Below are positions 34,348-44,109 of a stretch of 64,000 nt of DNA, piece after piece (position 1 is the stretch's first letter; each line of letters opens with the position of its first letter). The DNA is from Rhodospirillales bacterium (GTDB taxonomy: Bacteria > Pseudomonadota > Alphaproteobacteria > Reyranellales > Reyranellaceae): positions 1 to 64,000 of the forward strand of contig WHTW01000011.1 in assembly GCA_009377525.1 (NCBI GenBank). The letters are read 5' to 3'. The notes under the pieces are model-generated. The model ran no database searches, was not told the DNA's origin, and saw only the letters and a list, made by a program, of their open reading frames with translations. The position numbers and the translations under genes are program-made.

Positions 34348-35604
34348 TCAGCCGGCGGCAGCGTAGGGATTGGCCCACCGTCCGCCGGTGAGGCGCACGA
34401 CCAGGAAGCCGATGATCGCCAGGTTGACGATGTTGAAGACGATGCCGGTGGTGAAGGCGGGCGCGTAGTAGCCGAATTGATCGTAGAGGAAGCCCGCGAA
34501 CCAGCTTCCCGCCGCCATGCCGCTCATCGCCGTGAACAAGGTCAACGGCATGCGCCACGAGGCCTCTGACGGGGGGAAGATGTCGCGGATGGCCACCGAG
34601 TAGGCCGGGATGATGCCGGAGAAGCCGAAGCCGAAGGCGGCGGAGACGGCGAACAGGCCGGCCTCGTCCTGGGTGAGCGAGAAGGCCGAAATGGCGAGCG
34701 CCTGGCATGCCGAGCCCACCATGATGGTGCGCAGGCCGCCGATGCGGTCGGCCAGCGCGCCCCACGCCTGGCGGGCGATGAAGGCCGACGCCAGCATCAC
34801 CGACAGCATGGTGGCGCTGGTCGTCGGCGAGATGCCGATGTCGGTGCAGAAGGCGACAAGATGTGCCTGCGGCACCGACATCGGGATGCAGCAGCAGAAG
34901 CCGGCGACGCAGAGCAGCACCTGCACGAGGTTGGGATGCATGCCGCCGATGCGCCGGCCGCCCGCCGTCACGTGCGGCAGGTGCTGCGGCACGACGGGCA
35001 GCGGTGCGGGCCTGAGCAGCAGGGTCGCCGGCAGCAGCGTGACCAGGACCAGCACGCCGAAACCGGCCATCAGCGTCTGCCAGCCGAGGCTTGCGATGAC
35101 GCGCTCGAACAGCGCCGGCCAGACGACGCCGGCGACGTACTGGCCCGACGAGATCAGCGCGATCGCCGTGCCGCGGCGGCGGTCGAACCAGCGGCTGACA
35201 TAGACCAGGAGCGGCGGATAGACGCCGCCGTTGCCGAACAGGCCCATCAGCGCATGCCCGACGAACAGCGACCAGATCCAGCCCAGTGACGACAGCACCA
35301 GCCCGGCCGCGATCATGCCGGCGCCGATCGCTACCGTGGCGCGCACGCCGATGCGGTCGGACAGCCAGCCCATGAAGATGCCGCCGGCGCCCGTGCCGAC
35401 CCACAGGAATGCGCCGGCCAGCGCCACCATCGAACGGTCGGTGCCGAGCGACTCCTGGATCGGCTTCATGCCGACGACGATGAGCAGGGACGAGCCGAAC
35501 GAAACCGACAGGATCGCCAGGATCAACCAGGCGGTCCGCCACGAGGCCTTGCTCTCAACGCTGGCGGGCCGTGTCGGGCCGCCGCCGGGCGAAGGCCCGT
35601 CCAT
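34348..35604 (-). CDS. MFS transporter (12 TM)
   Basis: A 418-residue major facilitator. After a Pro-rich cytoplasmic start the first helix is TAWLILAILSVSFGSSLLIV. The A-motif-like loop GWLSDRIGVRATVAIGAGMI lies between helices 2 and 3, and a second half-repeat is present (WGALADRIGGLRTIMVGSAC). It looks like the oxalate/formate antiporter or monocarboxylate-type group (SRWFDRRRGTAIALISSGQY). The stop is 2 bp from the stop of the tonB gene, so the two converge. The substrate is unknown. Confidence 0.88.
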   Translation of the reverse strand: MDGPSPGGGPTRPASVESKASWRTAWLILAILSVSFGSSLLIVVGMKPIQESLGTDRSMVALAGAFLWVGTGAGGIFMGWLSDRIGVRATVAIGAGMIAAGLVLSSLGWIWSLFVGHALMGLFGNGGVYPPLLVYVSRWFDRRRGTAIALISSGQYVAGVVWPALFERVIASLGWQTLMAGFGVLVLVTLLPATLLLRPAPLPVVPQHLPHVTAGGRRIGGMHPNLVQVLLCVAGFCCCIPMSVPQAHLVAFCTDIGISPTTSATMLSVMLASAFIARQAWGALADRIGGLRTIMVGSACQALAISAFSLTQDEAGLFAVSAAFGFGFSGIIPAYSVAIRDIFPPSEASWRMPLTLFTAMSGMAAGSWFAGFLYDQFGYYAPAFTTGIVFNIVNLAIIGFLVVRLTGGRWANPYAAAG

Positions 35605-35721
35605 GTTTCCTCACTGCGAGCTTGGCTGCTCGTCTGCCCGCTGCCGGGATTATCGCGACAATCCTGCGTTACGGGAATGCGATTGGCTTCCGCTGTGCGC
35701 AACATTTGCTAGATTTGCGGG

Positions 35722-36696
35722 ATGAAAACCAAGCTCCTGGGCCGCACCGGCATCGCCGTCTCCGAACTCTGCTTCGGCACCATGTCCTTCGGCGGCGACG
35801 CCGACGAAGCCACCTCGGCGGCGATGTACAGACACGTACGCGACGCCGGCATCAACTTCTTCGACACGGCCGACGAATACAGCAAAGGCAAGTCCGAGGA
35901 GATTCTGGGCCGCCTGATCAAGGACCATCGCGACGAGCTGGTCATTGCCACCAAGTGCAACAGCCAGCAGGGGCCGGACGTGAATGCGCGCGGCACGTCG
36001 CGCCGCCACGTCGTGCGGGCGGTCGACGCGAGCCTCAAGCGCCTGGGCACCGATCGCCTGGATATCCTGTTTCTGCATCGCTACGACGCGCTCACGCCGA
36101 TCGAGGAATCGATGCGTGCGCTGGAGGACGTCGTGCGCGCCGGCAAGGTGATCTATCCCGCCGTCAGCAACTGGTCGGCATGGCAGACCCAGCGCGGGTT
36201 CGACATCCAGGAGCGCAGCAACTGGGCGCGTCTGCAGGTCATCCAGCCGATGTACAGCCTGGTGAAGCGGCAGGCCGAGGTCGAGATCCTGCCGATGGCC
36301 GAGGCCAACGGCATCGGCGTCATCCCCTACAGCCCCGGCGCGGCAGGCCTGCTGTCGGGCAAGTATCTCGGCCAGGGGACGGGCCGGCTCAAGACCAACA
36401 AGATGTACGAGGCGCGCTACAGCGATGCCTGGATGTTCGAGGCCGCCGAGGAATATGTCGCCTTCTGCAAGGAGCGCGGCCTGCATCCGGTCAGCACGGC
36501 GATCGCCTGGGTCGGCGCGCATCCCGCCGTGACGGCGCCCATCATCGGCGCGCGCAACACCGATCAGCTGAAGGATTCGCTGGCCGCCATAAAGATCGAC
36601 ATGACGCCGTCGCTGCGCGCCGAGATCGCCGAGCTGTCGCGCACGCCGCCGCCGGCCACCGACCGCCTCGAGGAGCAGAAGGCCGCGAGGGCTTAG
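35722..36696 (+). CDS. Aldo/keto reductase
   Basis: A 324-residue NADPH-dependent oxidoreductase with the (beta/alpha)8 fold. The catalytic tetrad is visible: Asp in INFFDTADEYSKGKSEEIL, Tyr in the same DEYS, Lys in ELVIATKCN and His in LDILFLHRYDALTPIEESM. The phosphate-binding segment is GAHPAVTAPIIGARNTDQLK. It resembles the YajO/Tas-like group. It is divergent from the MFS gene and is followed by a large palindromic repeat. The substrate is not predictable. Confidence 0.93.
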   Translation: MKTKLLGRTGIAVSELCFGTMSFGGDADEATSAAMYRHVRDAGINFFDTADEYSKGKSEEILGRLIKDHRDELVIATKCNSQQGPDVNARGTSRRHVVRAVDASLKRLGTDRLDILFLHRYDALTPIEESMRALEDVVRAGKVIYPAVSNWSAWQTQRGFDIQERSNWARLQVIQPMYSLVKRQAEVEILPMAEANGIGVIPYSPGAAGLLSGKYLGQGTGRLKTNKMYEARYSDAWMFEAAEEYVAFCKERGLHPVSTAIAWVGAHPAVTAPIIGARNTDQLKDSLAAIKIDMTPSLRAEIAELSRTPPPATDRLEEQKAARA

Positions 36697-36876
36697 TCTT
36701 GTCCGGACCGCGAGCCTCCAGGCCCGCTCATAGTCTTCCTCTTCCGGACCGCGCGCATCTTGCGCGCTCTTGAACATGAGCGAGCCGGAGGCTCGCGGTC
36801 CAGAGGAGCATGAGCGCGGTGAGCTCAATCGACCTTCGGTCGATTGAGCGTTGGAGGCCTGCGGTCCGGCAAGACT
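36696..36876. repeat. Composite palindromic repeat R1
   Basis: Nested inverted repeats. GGACCGCGAGCCTCC (36704-36718) pairs with GGAGGCTCGCGGTCC (36787-36801), and the outer GTCTTGTCCGGACCGC pairs imperfectly with GCGGTCCGGCAAGAC near 36875. A separate perfect hairpin is GCTCAATCGACC-TTC-GGTCGATTGAGC at 36823-36849. It fills the gap between the converging AKR and CoA-transferase genes and shares the GGACCGC...GCGGTCC theme with copies R2-R5. Confidence 0.75.
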
Positions 36877-38095
36877 AGATGACCTTACGCGCCCGCAGGT
36901 CCTTGATCTCCGCGGCGCTGTAGCCCAGTTCCGCCAGCGCCGCGTCGTTGTGATTGCCGAGCTCCGGCGCGATACCGGGCTTGGCCGGCGTCTCGGAGAA
37001 CTGCCAGGGCGTGCCGTGGATTTTCAGGCGCTTGCCGTGCTTGGGGTAGTCGATCTCGGTGACATAACCGTTAGCCAGCACGTCGGGATCGCTGGACGCT
37101 TCCAGCATCGTGTTGATTGGCGCCGACACGATGTCCGCCTCGCGCAGCCGCGCCACCCAGTCGTCGCGCGTGCCGGTGGCGAACAGGTCGTCGAGCAGCG
37201 CCAAAAGCTCCTCGCGCCTGGCGTCGTTGTCGATGATGACGCCGAGATTCTCGAAGCCGGCCGCCTTGATGCGCGAGTGGAAACCCAGCGCCATCATGGC
37301 GTCGGTCCAGTTGTCGGGGCCGGTGAGCTGGAACACCAGCGGCTTGCCGTCGCGGTCGTTGAACGAGGCGCTGATGCCCGGCCGTTCGGCGGTGCCAGTG
37401 ATGCGGGCCTGGCCGGTCACCGGGTTCTTGTTGCGCCACATCGTGGTGGTGAAGGTCCAGCCCAGCAGACGGACCAGCGATCCCAGCAACGACAGGTCGA
37501 CCTTCTGGCCGACACCGGTGGTGCGCGCGTGAGTGAGGGCCGCGAGCGCGCCGCCGAAGGCCAGCATGGCGGTCGATTCGTCGGCCACCGAGGCGATGCC
37601 GGTGCGCATCTTCTGACCCGGCGTGGAATAGGCCTCCGCGATGCCGCCCAGCGCCTGCGCCATCGAATCGGTGCCCGGCAGATGACCGTTGGGGCCACGG
37701 GTGCCGTAGCCCGAGATCGACACGTACACCAGCTTGGGATTGACCTTACGCAGCTCATCCCAGCCGAAGCCGTTCTTCTCGGCCGCACCGGGGCGGAAGT
37801 TCTGGCCGAAGATGTCGGCCTTGGCGACGAGCTTGTGCAGGATGGCGCGGCCTTCGGGCGACTTCAGGTTCAGCGTCACGCTCTTCACGCCGCGATTGTT
37901 GGTCTCGAAGAAGGTGCTGGGCATGCCCGGCAGCACGGTCATGCGGCGCGAGCCGTCGCCGCCGTCGGGCGCCTCGATCTTGATCACGTCGGCGCCGAGG
38001 TCGGCCATCAGCATGTAGGGCACGGTGCCCGCCTGCGCGGTCGAGCAGGAAACGACCTTGACGCCTTGCAGCGGACCCCAGGACGAAGCGGACAT
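36875..38095 (-). CDS. CaiB/BaiF family CoA transferase
   Basis: A 406-residue class III CoA transferase. Motifs are SWGPLQGVKVVSCSTAQAGT, LMADLGADVIKIEAPDGGDG, NNRGVKSVTLNLKSPEG, DIFGQNFRPGAAEKNGF, YVSISGYGTRGPNG and a catalytic Asp in GIASVADESTAML. It is the last gene of the long leftward transporter operon, starting 2 bp after the Dpp-type ATPase stop. It may load the imported acid or peptide-like compound onto CoA. It is a paralogue of the enzyme at 14558. Confidence 0.9.
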   Translation of the reverse strand: MSASSWGPLQGVKVVSCSTAQAGTVPYMLMADLGADVIKIEAPDGGDGSRRMTVLPGMPSTFFETNNRGVKSVTLNLKSPEGRAILHKLVAKADIFGQNFRPGAAEKNGFGWDELRKVNPKLVYVSISGYGTRGPNGHLPGTDSMAQALGGIAEAYSTPGQKMRTGIASVADESTAMLAFGGALAALTHARTTGVGQKVDLSLLGSLVRLLGWTFTTTMWRNKNPVTGQARITGTAERPGISASFNDRDGKPLVFQLTGPDNWTDAMMALGFHSRIKAAGFENLGVIIDNDARREELLALLDDLFATGTRDDWVARLREADIVSAPINTMLEASSDPDVLANGYVTEIDYPKHGKRLKIHGTPWQFSETPAKPGIAPELGNHNDAALAELGYSAAEIKDLRARKVI

Positions 38096-38096
38096 C

Positions 38097-39113
38097 TCAA
38101 GCGTCTCCTAACCAAGCATTGTCGAACAAATGACAGGCGACCGAGTGGCCGGGGGAAACCTCGCGCAGAACCGGCTCCTGCTGCGAGCAGCGCGGCATGA
38201 CGTAGGGGCAGCGCGTGTGGAAGTGGCAGCCGGATGGCGGATTGAGCGGCGACGGAACCTCGCCTCTGAGCTCGATCTCCTCCTCCTGCCGGCCGGGCCA
38301 GGCGACCAGCACGGCTGAGAACAAGGCCCGGGTATAGGGATGGCGGACGTCGGCAAACAGCGATTCGGTGGGCGCCTTCTCGACGATCTTGCCGAGATAC
38401 ATCACCACCGTGTGGTCGGCCATGTGCCGTACCGTGGCGAGATCGTGCGCCACCAGGAGGTAGGCGACATTGTCCTGCGCCTGGATGTCCTTCAGGAGGT
38501 TCATCATCTGGGCGCGGATCGACACGTCGAGCGCCGAGACCGGCTCGTCGAGCACGATCAGCTTGGGCCGCGGCGCCAAAGCCGCGGCAAGTGCCACGCG
38601 CTGACGCTGCCCGCCGCTGAATTCGTGCGGATACTGCTCGGCCTGGTCGGGCCGCAGCCCGACCTGCTGCAGCAGCTCGCGCACGCGAGCTGCGATCTTC
38701 GCCTGGTCGCCCCTCTTCCGATCTCTTGAGGCGTTGACGATCAGCGATTCGGCGATGGTGCGCCCGACTTTCATGCGCGGGTCGAGCGACGACCAGGGGT
38801 CCTGGAACACCGCCTGGACCTTGGCGCGATAGGCGCTGAGCGCTGGCCCCTGCAGGCCGTGGATCGGCTCGTCGTCGAGCAGGATGCGGCCTTCGGTCGG
38901 CTCCTCGAGATTCAGGATCATGCGCGACGTCGTGGTCTTGCCGCAGCCCGATTCGCCCACCAGTCCCAGCGTCTCGCCGGCCTTGATGTCGAAAGAGACG
39001 TCGTCGACCGCCTTGATATGACCCAAGGTACGCGAGAACAGGATGCCCTTGGTGAAGGCGAAGTGCTTGCGCAGCCCTTCGACGCGCAGCAGCGGGATCG
39101 GCTCGGCGTTCAT
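38097..39113 (-). CDS. Oligopeptide/dipeptide ABC ATPase (DppF/OppF type)
   Basis: A 338-residue ATPase. The Walker A is [17 protein letters not shown], the signature is [16 protein letters not shown] and the Walker B is [15 protein letters not shown]. The Cys-containing C-terminus of the oligopeptide group is present ([20 protein letters not shown]). It is the second ATPase of the Dpp system whose other genes lie at 42216-46690; three TRAP genes separate it from them. It starts 34 bp after the TRAP large subunit stop. Confidence 0.93.
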   Translation of the reverse strand: MNAEPIPLLRVEGLRKHFAFTKGILFSRTLGHIKAVDDVSFDIKAGETLGLVGESGCGKTTTSRMILNLEEPTEGRILLDDEPIHGLQGPALSAYRAKVQAVFQDPWSSLDPRMKVGRTIAESLIVNASRDRKRGDQAKIAARVRELLQQVGLRPDQAEQYPHEFSGGQRQRVALAAALAPRPKLIVLDEPVSALDVSIRAQMMNLLKDIQAQDNVAYLLVAHDLATVRHMADHTVVMYLGKIVEKAPTESLFADVRHPYTRALFSAVLVAWPGRQEEEIELRGEVPSPLNPPSGCHFHTRCPYVMPRCSQQEPVLREVSPGHSVACHLFDNAWLGDA

Positions 39114-39147
39114 GCGGGCATGAGACTCCAGCAGTCCGTCAGGTGCT

Positions 39148-40467
39148 TCAACGAATACCGGTCAGCACGGCGTCGGGCAACCACGTCACGGTCTTGGGAA
39201 AGTAGACCAGCACGGCGACGACCAGCGCCTGCAGGCCAATGAAAGGCCATATGCCGACATACATGTGCCGCAGAGTGATCTCTGGTGGAGCGATGCCGCG
39301 CAGATAGAAGATCGATGGCGCCATCGGCGGCGTCAGGTAGCCGGTCTGCAGCATCACCAGGAACAGGACGCAGAACCACACCTTGTCGAAGCCAGCCGCC
39401 TCGATCAGCGGCATGGTGATCGGCACCACCATCAGGATGACCACCAGCGGCTCGAGCATGAAGCCAGCGAGGAAGACGATGAACATGACGAGGAACAGCA
39501 GCCCCCACCTTCCGACGCTGAACTCCTGCAGGAAGTCCTGCAGGATTTGCAGGCCTCCCGATCCGACGAAGACGGCGGCAAACATCTGGCCGCAGGCGAC
39601 GATGGTCAGGATCATCGCCGTGATGCGCACGGTGCGCATGGTCGATTCGATCAGCACCGATTTGGACAGGCGCCGGTAGGCGATCGCCAGCAGCACGGTG
39701 CCGAGCGCGCCGGTCGCCGAGGCCTCGGTGGGCGTGGCGATGCCCGCCATCATCGAGCCGAGCACGGCGATGATGACGACGACCGGTGGCACCAGCACCT
39801 TGGCGCTCAACACCAGCTTGGCGCCGAGCGACGGTTCGTCGGGCGCTCGTGGGATGCGCGGTCCGTAGTCGGGACGGATGGTGCACAAGGTGACGATGTA
39901 GATGATGTAGGCGATCGCCAGCATGAAGCCCGGGACGAACATGCCGAGCAGGATGTTGCCGACCGAGGTGTTCGCGACCGGGCCGATGACCACGGCCAGC
40001 ACCGACGGCGGGATGATGGTGCCGAGCGAGCCGCCGGCGCAGATCGTTCCGGAGATCAGGCTCTTGGAGTAGCCGTATTTCAGCATGGCGGGAATCGCCA
40101 GCAGGCCAACCACCGTCTCGGTGGCGCCGACGATGCCACTGGTCGCCGCGAAGATCACGCACATGAGGACGGTGCCGACCGCCATGCCGCCGGGGATGCG
40201 CCGCGTCCACATGTGGATGGCGTCGAACAGGCGCGAGGCGATGCCCGAGGCCTCGAACATGGCGCCCATGAAGATGAACAGCGGCACCGCGGCCAGCACC
40301 TGGGCGGTCGCCACCTCCTCGATCTTCTGGATGAACTGGTACTGCAGGCCGACCAGGCCGAAGGAGTGCAGGCCGAACACCACAGCCAGCGCCATCATGG
40401 CGAGCGCGACCGGGAAGCCGGTCAGGATCATGGCGATGAGGGCCGGGAACATCCAGAGCGCGCTCAT
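39148..40467 (-). CDS. TRAP transporter large permease (DctM type)
   Basis: A 439-residue, roughly 12-helix membrane protein of the TRAP large-subunit family: LWMFPALIAMILTGFPVALA at the start, then QVLAAVPLFIFMGAMFEASG, ATSGIVGATETVVGLLAIPA, ICAGGSLGTIIPPSVLAVVI and, near the end, YLTPPMAPSIFYLRGIAPPE. It carries out Na+-driven uptake with the small subunit (40507) and the binding protein (41065). Confidence 0.93.
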   Translation of the reverse strand: MSALWMFPALIAMILTGFPVALAMMALAVVFGLHSFGLVGLQYQFIQKIEEVATAQVLAAVPLFIFMGAMFEASGIASRLFDAIHMWTRRIPGGMAVGTVLMCVIFAATSGIVGATETVVGLLAIPAMLKYGYSKSLISGTICAGGSLGTIIPPSVLAVVIGPVANTSVGNILLGMFVPGFMLAIAYIIYIVTLCTIRPDYGPRIPRAPDEPSLGAKLVLSAKVLVPPVVVIIAVLGSMMAGIATPTEASATGALGTVLLAIAYRRLSKSVLIESTMRTVRITAMILTIVACGQMFAAVFVGSGGLQILQDFLQEFSVGRWGLLFLVMFIVFLAGFMLEPLVVILMVVPITMPLIEAAGFDKVWFCVLFLVMLQTGYLTPPMAPSIFYLRGIAPPEITLRHMYVGIWPFIGLQALVVAVLVYFPKTVTWLPDAVLTGIR

Positions 40468-40506
40468 CGGGCGCCCTCTGTCGACCGTTGGTACGGTGGC
40501 GCGGCG

Positions 40507-41046
40507 TCAGAGTCCATGCGCGTCGCTCGGCTCTTCCGGCGCCTCGAACGGCCTGCCCATCAGCGAGGCCGCCCGCTTGATGATCTCGGCCACGATCTGG
40601 AGTGTGAAGATCGCAAAGCCGGCAAACAGGATCAGCTTGAACGGCCAGACGATCGGGTTGAAGCCGCCCGAGCCCGAGCGCTCGCCGGTCTGGTAGGCCG
40701 TCATGAAGTGATCGAACAGGCCCACGGTGACCCAGCCGACCGTCGGCAGGATGATCACGGTGAGACCGACCAGGTCGAAGACGCGCATGCGTGGCCTGGT
40801 GCGCCGGTCGTACAGCAGGTCGACACGGACATGGCTGTCGGTCGACATGGCATAGGCGATCGACAGGACGAACGAGGCGCCCATCAGCCAGGTGTTGAGG
40901 TCGTTGCCCCACGCCGTCGGCGCATTGAAGGCATAGCGCAGCACGACATCGTAGAGCATCAGGGCAGCCAGGACGATCACCAGCGCAGCGGCGATCGCCC
41001 CGAAGAACCAACTGATGCCGTCGACCGTCCGCACCAGTCCGCGCAT
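40507..41046 (-). CDS. TRAP transporter small permease (DctQ type)
   Basis: A 179-residue membrane protein with four helices: ISWFFGAIAAALVIVLAALM, FNAPTAWGNDLNTWLMGASF (the W-x-x-E/D-type DctQ helix), FDLVGLTVIILPTVGWVTVG and LILFAGFAIFTLQIVAEIIK. It lies between the binding protein and the large subunit as in most TRAP operons. The C-terminus ends with PFEAPEEPSDAHGL. Confidence 0.9.
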   Translation of the reverse strand: MRGLVRTVDGISWFFGAIAAALVIVLAALMLYDVVLRYAFNAPTAWGNDLNTWLMGASFVLSIAYAMSTDSHVRVDLLYDRRTRPRMRVFDLVGLTVIILPTVGWVTVGLFDHFMTAYQTGERSGSGGFNPIVWPFKLILFAGFAIFTLQIVAEIIKRAASLMGRPFEAPEEPSDAHGL

Positions 41047-41064
41047 GGTCGGACTCGCGCGTGG

Positions 41065-42111
41065 TTACCGGAACTCCGAGCGATACTCGGCGGACGGCTT
41101 CCAGCGCGCCGTGAAGGCGCGCTGGCTCTCGACGACCTTCTTGAACCAGCCGCCCTCCGCCGCCATGTACTTATCCTCCCATTCGTGCGTCGCCTTCGCC
41201 ACGCCGTCGATGTAGGACTGGTCGACGCGGATGAATTCGACGCCCTCGGCCTTGAGCTTGTTGAGCGCGTCGGCATCCATGACGTTGATGTTCATCCATG
41301 ATTCGAGGGTGGCAAGCTTAGCGGCCGCCTCGATCTGCTTCTTGGTGGTAGCATCGAAGCCGTCCCACAGCGCCTTGTCGAAGATGCACTCCAGCACCGC
41401 ACCCGGCTGGTGGACGCCGGGCAGGATGATGTACTTGGCGACCTTGTGGAACCCGAGCCCGATGTTGATGCCGGGGGTAGCCCATTCGATCGCGTCGACG
41501 ACGCCGCGCTCGAGCGCCGGATAGACATCGCCGCCGGGCAGGATGACGGTCGAGGCGCCGAGGTTGTTGGCGATCTCGGCCCAGGCACCCGACGTCCGGA
41601 GCTTGAGGCCCTTCAGGTCCTCGAGCGTGCGGATGGGCTTGCGCGAATGCATGTGGATCTCGTCGGAGTGCGAGCCGCAGGGCAGCGCCACCACGTTGAA
41701 CTTCTCCATGCGCCACTGCCGCCACAGCTCGATGCCGCCACCGACATAGATCCAGTGCAGCAGCGCCTCGGCTGGCGGCGATCCGACATAGCCGCCGAAG
41801 ATCGCCGCGGTCTTGTCGAGACCCCAGTCGTAGCCGGGCCAGGAATGGCCGGCCTGCGCCACCTTCTTCTGCACCGACTCGGTGATCTTGAGCGGGCTGC
41901 CGATGGTGCCCGCCGGGAAGACCTGGAACTTGACCTTGCCGCCGGTGATCGAATCGACCTGCTTGGAAAAGCCTTGGGCGAATTGCTCGAGATGCACGCC
42001 GCCCGGCCATGAGGTCGCGGTACGGATGTTCTGCTGGGCCTCGGCCGAGCCGGCGGCGAGAGCCAGCGCCGCCGCTGCGACAACAGCGGTGGAAAGCTTG
42101 GACGCTGTCAT
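41065..42111 (-). CDS. TRAP transporter substrate-binding protein (DctP type)
   Basis: A 348-residue periplasmic protein. The signal peptide is LSTAVVAAAALALAAGSAEA, followed by the DctP fold with TATSWPGGVHLEQFAQGFSK, GGKVKFQVFPAGTIG, DLKGLKLRTSGAWAEIANNL, GGDVYPALERGVVDAIEWAT and VHQPGAVLECIFDKALWD. The subgroup looks like the 2-oxoacid or mannitol-chloroaromatic binding type (EWATPGIN with a W-Y-rich pocket). A 104-bp gap before it may hold its own promoter. Confidence 0.92.
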   Translation of the reverse strand: MTASKLSTAVVAAAALALAAGSAEAQQNIRTATSWPGGVHLEQFAQGFSKQVDSITGGKVKFQVFPAGTIGSPLKITESVQKKVAQAGHSWPGYDWGLDKTAAIFGGYVGSPPAEALLHWIYVGGGIELWRQWRMEKFNVVALPCGSHSDEIHMHSRKPIRTLEDLKGLKLRTSGAWAEIANNLGASTVILPGGDVYPALERGVVDAIEWATPGINIGLGFHKVAKYIILPGVHQPGAVLECIFDKALWDGFDATTKKQIEAAAKLATLESWMNINVMDADALNKLKAEGVEFIRVDQSYIDGVAKATHEWEDKYMAAEGGWFKKVVESQRAFTARWKPSAEYRSEFR

Positions 42112-42215
42112 GGAACCTCCCTTGATCGTTTTTTGCGATACGCGGACGGAACGCTACCAGACGCGTGAAACGAGAGTGCAGCCTGCATGAACCCATGACA
42201 AGGAAGAAGACGGAT

Positions 42216-43193
42216 TCACGACGCCGACACTTTCCAGCAGTCGGCCGTATGCTCGTCGCCCACGCGCACCGTGCCGGGATAGGCGTCCAGGCAGTGTTGC
42301 TCGACATGGGCGCAGCGCGAGGCGAAGCGGCAGCCCGCCGGCAGGTCCATCAGCGACGGCGGCTGGCCTTCGATGGTGGTGAGCCGCCCGGCCGAGCCGG
42401 TCATCTTGGGCACCGAGGCGATCAGCGCGCGGGTGTAGGGATGAGAGGGCGCCTCGAAGATCTGCTTCACCGGCCCGCATTCGACGATGCGGCCGGCATA
42501 CATCACCGCCACGCGATCGCACATGCGGCCGACCACGCCGAAATCGTGGGTGATGAACAGGATCGCCATGCCGTTCTCGGCCTGCAGGCGCTTGAGCAAT
42601 TTCAGGTACTGGAGCTGGATGGTGACATCGAGCGCCGTGGTCGGCTCGTCGGCGATCAGCACCTCGGGCTCGCCGCTGATGGCGATGGCGCCGACCACGC
42701 GCTGCTTCATGCCGCCGCTCATCTGGTGCGGATACTGGCCGATGCGCTGCTCGGGGGCGGCGATCTCGACGCGGCGCAGCGCCGCCACCGCTTCCTTCAT
42801 GATCTCGGAAAGCGAGGCGCCCTTGCGGCGGCGCTCGATCGCCTCGCGTAGCTGGTCGCCGACCGAGAACACCGGATTGAGCGACGTCTGTGGGTCCTGC
42901 AGCACCATGGAGATGCGCCGCCCTCGGATCTCGCGCATCTCGGCCGGCGTGCGCTCCAGGATGTTCTCGCCGCCCAGCAGCACCTCTCCCTTGATCGTGC
43001 GGGCGCCGCCCTTGGGCAGCAGCCGCATCAGCGACAGCGCCGTCAGACTCTTGCCGCAGCCCGATTCACCCACAAGCCCCAGCACCTCGCCGCGGCGCAG
43101 GGAAAAGCTCACGCCGTCGACCGCCTTCACCACGCCGCGGCGCAGGAAGAAATGGGTGTGCAGGTCGCGTACTTCGAGGACGGTATCGCTCAT
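42216..43193 (-). CDS. Oligopeptide/dipeptide ABC ATPase (DppD type)
   Basis: A 325-residue ATPase starting at ATG 43193 (MSDTVLEVRDLHTHFFLRRG). The Walker A is [18 protein letters not shown], the signature is QMSGGMKQRVVGAIAI and the Walker B is VLIADEPTTALDVTI. It has the C-terminal Cys cluster of this family (GCRFASRCAHVEQHCLDAYP). The ATG overlaps the permease stop (ATGA). The longer upstream frame is a shadow of the permease gene. Confidence 0.93.
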   Translation of the reverse strand: MSDTVLEVRDLHTHFFLRRGVVKAVDGVSFSLRRGEVLGLVGESGCGKSLTALSLMRLLPKGGARTIKGEVLLGGENILERTPAEMREIRGRRISMVLQDPQTSLNPVFSVGDQLREAIERRRKGASLSEIMKEAVAALRRVEIAAPEQRIGQYPHQMSGGMKQRVVGAIAISGEPEVLIADEPTTALDVTIQLQYLKLLKRLQAENGMAILFITHDFGVVGRMCDRVAVMYAGRIVECGPVKQIFEAPSHPYTRALIASVPKMTGSAGRLTTIEGQPPSLMDLPAGCRFASRCAHVEQHCLDAYPGTVRVGDEHTADCWKVSAS

Positions 43194-44107
43194 AGCTGGC
43201 GCAGCCGGGGATCGAGGCGGTCGCGCAGCCAGTCGCCGAACAGGTTGACCGAAAGCACCAGCAGCGTGATGGCGATGCCCGGGATCAGCGCCACCCACCA
43301 GGCGTCGGCGATGCGGCCACGGCCTTCGGAGATCATCAGGCCCCAGGTCGGGGTCGGCGGCGGGATGCCGGCTCCCAGGAAGGAGAGCGTCGCCTCGGCG
43401 ATGATGACGACGCCGATGTTGAGCGTGACCAGCACCATGAAGGTGTTGAGCACGTTGGGCAGGATGTGCGTCGCCATGATGCGCAGCGACGAGCAGCCGC
43501 GCACCTTGGCGAGCGCCACGAAGTCGCGCTGCCGAAGCGCCAGCACCTCGCCGCGGATGACGCGCGCGAAGCTCGCCCACAAGAGCAGGCTGATGGCGAT
43601 CACCAGCGTGCCGAGCCCCTGCCCCATGGTGACGGCGAGCAGCAGCGCGAACAGGATGGCCGGGAAGGTGAAGGCGGCGTCCACCAGGCGCATCAGTACG
43701 CTGTCGACCGCGCCGCCGACGTAGCCCGCGACGATACCGATGGCGAGGCCGACACCGCCGCCCGCGGTCAGCGCCAGCAGGGCCACGATCAGACTCACGC
43801 GCGCGCCGTAGATGAGGCGGCTCAGGATGTCGCGACCGAAGGCGTCGGTGCCGAGAAGGTATTTGTCGCTGCCGCCCGCCATCCAGGCCGGCGGCAACAG
43901 CTTGTCGCGCAGCGTCTGGTCGATCGGAGAATAAGGCGCCAGCAGGGGCGCGAAGAGCGCCATGACGACGATCACCGAGATGATCGTGATCGGCACCCAG
44001 GGCACGCGCGCGGCGCGGCGCGGAGCGGCATCGCGGCGCGGCCACACCATGGCGCGCCACAAGGACCAGCGTTGCTGGGCGACAGATGGGCGCTCGATGA
44101 TGGCCAT
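43190..44107 (-). CDS. Dipeptide-type ABC permease (DppC)
   Basis: A 305-residue inner-membrane permease starting MAIIERPSVAQQRWSLWRAM. It has a first helix VPITIISVIVVMALFAPLLA, the family motif LGTDAFGRDILSRLIYGARV and the EAA loop FVALAKVRGCSSLRIMATHI. It has about six membrane helices. It overlaps dppD by 4 bp and follows the DppB-type gene by 2 bp. Confidence 0.92.
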   Translation of the reverse strand: MAIIERPSVAQQRWSLWRAMVWPRRDAAPRRAARVPWVPITIISVIVVMALFAPLLAPYSPIDQTLRDKLLPPAWMAGGSDKYLLGTDAFGRDILSRLIYGARVSLIVALLALTAGGGVGLAIGIVAGYVGGAVDSVLMRLVDAAFTFPAILFALLLAVTMGQGLGTLVIAISLLLWASFARVIRGEVLALRQRDFVALAKVRGCSSLRIMATHILPNVLNTFMVLVTLNIGVVIIAEATLSFLGAGIPPPTPTWGLMISEGRGRIADAWWVALIPGIAITLLVLSVNLFGDWLRDRLDPRLRQL

Positions 44108-44109
44108 CG

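Noticed and set aside
36823-36849. Hairpin GCTCAATCGACC-TTC-GGTCGATTGAGC as a rho-independent terminator
   Set aside because: The stem is strong but is followed by GTTGGAGG, with no T-tract; it is treated as part of the R1 repeat instead.
39265-41301. A 678-codon open frame on the + strand opposite the TRAP genes
   Set aside because: His/Asp/Gln/Arg-rich sequence is the usual mirror of membrane-protein codons; the reverse strand holds unmistakable DctM and DctQ.
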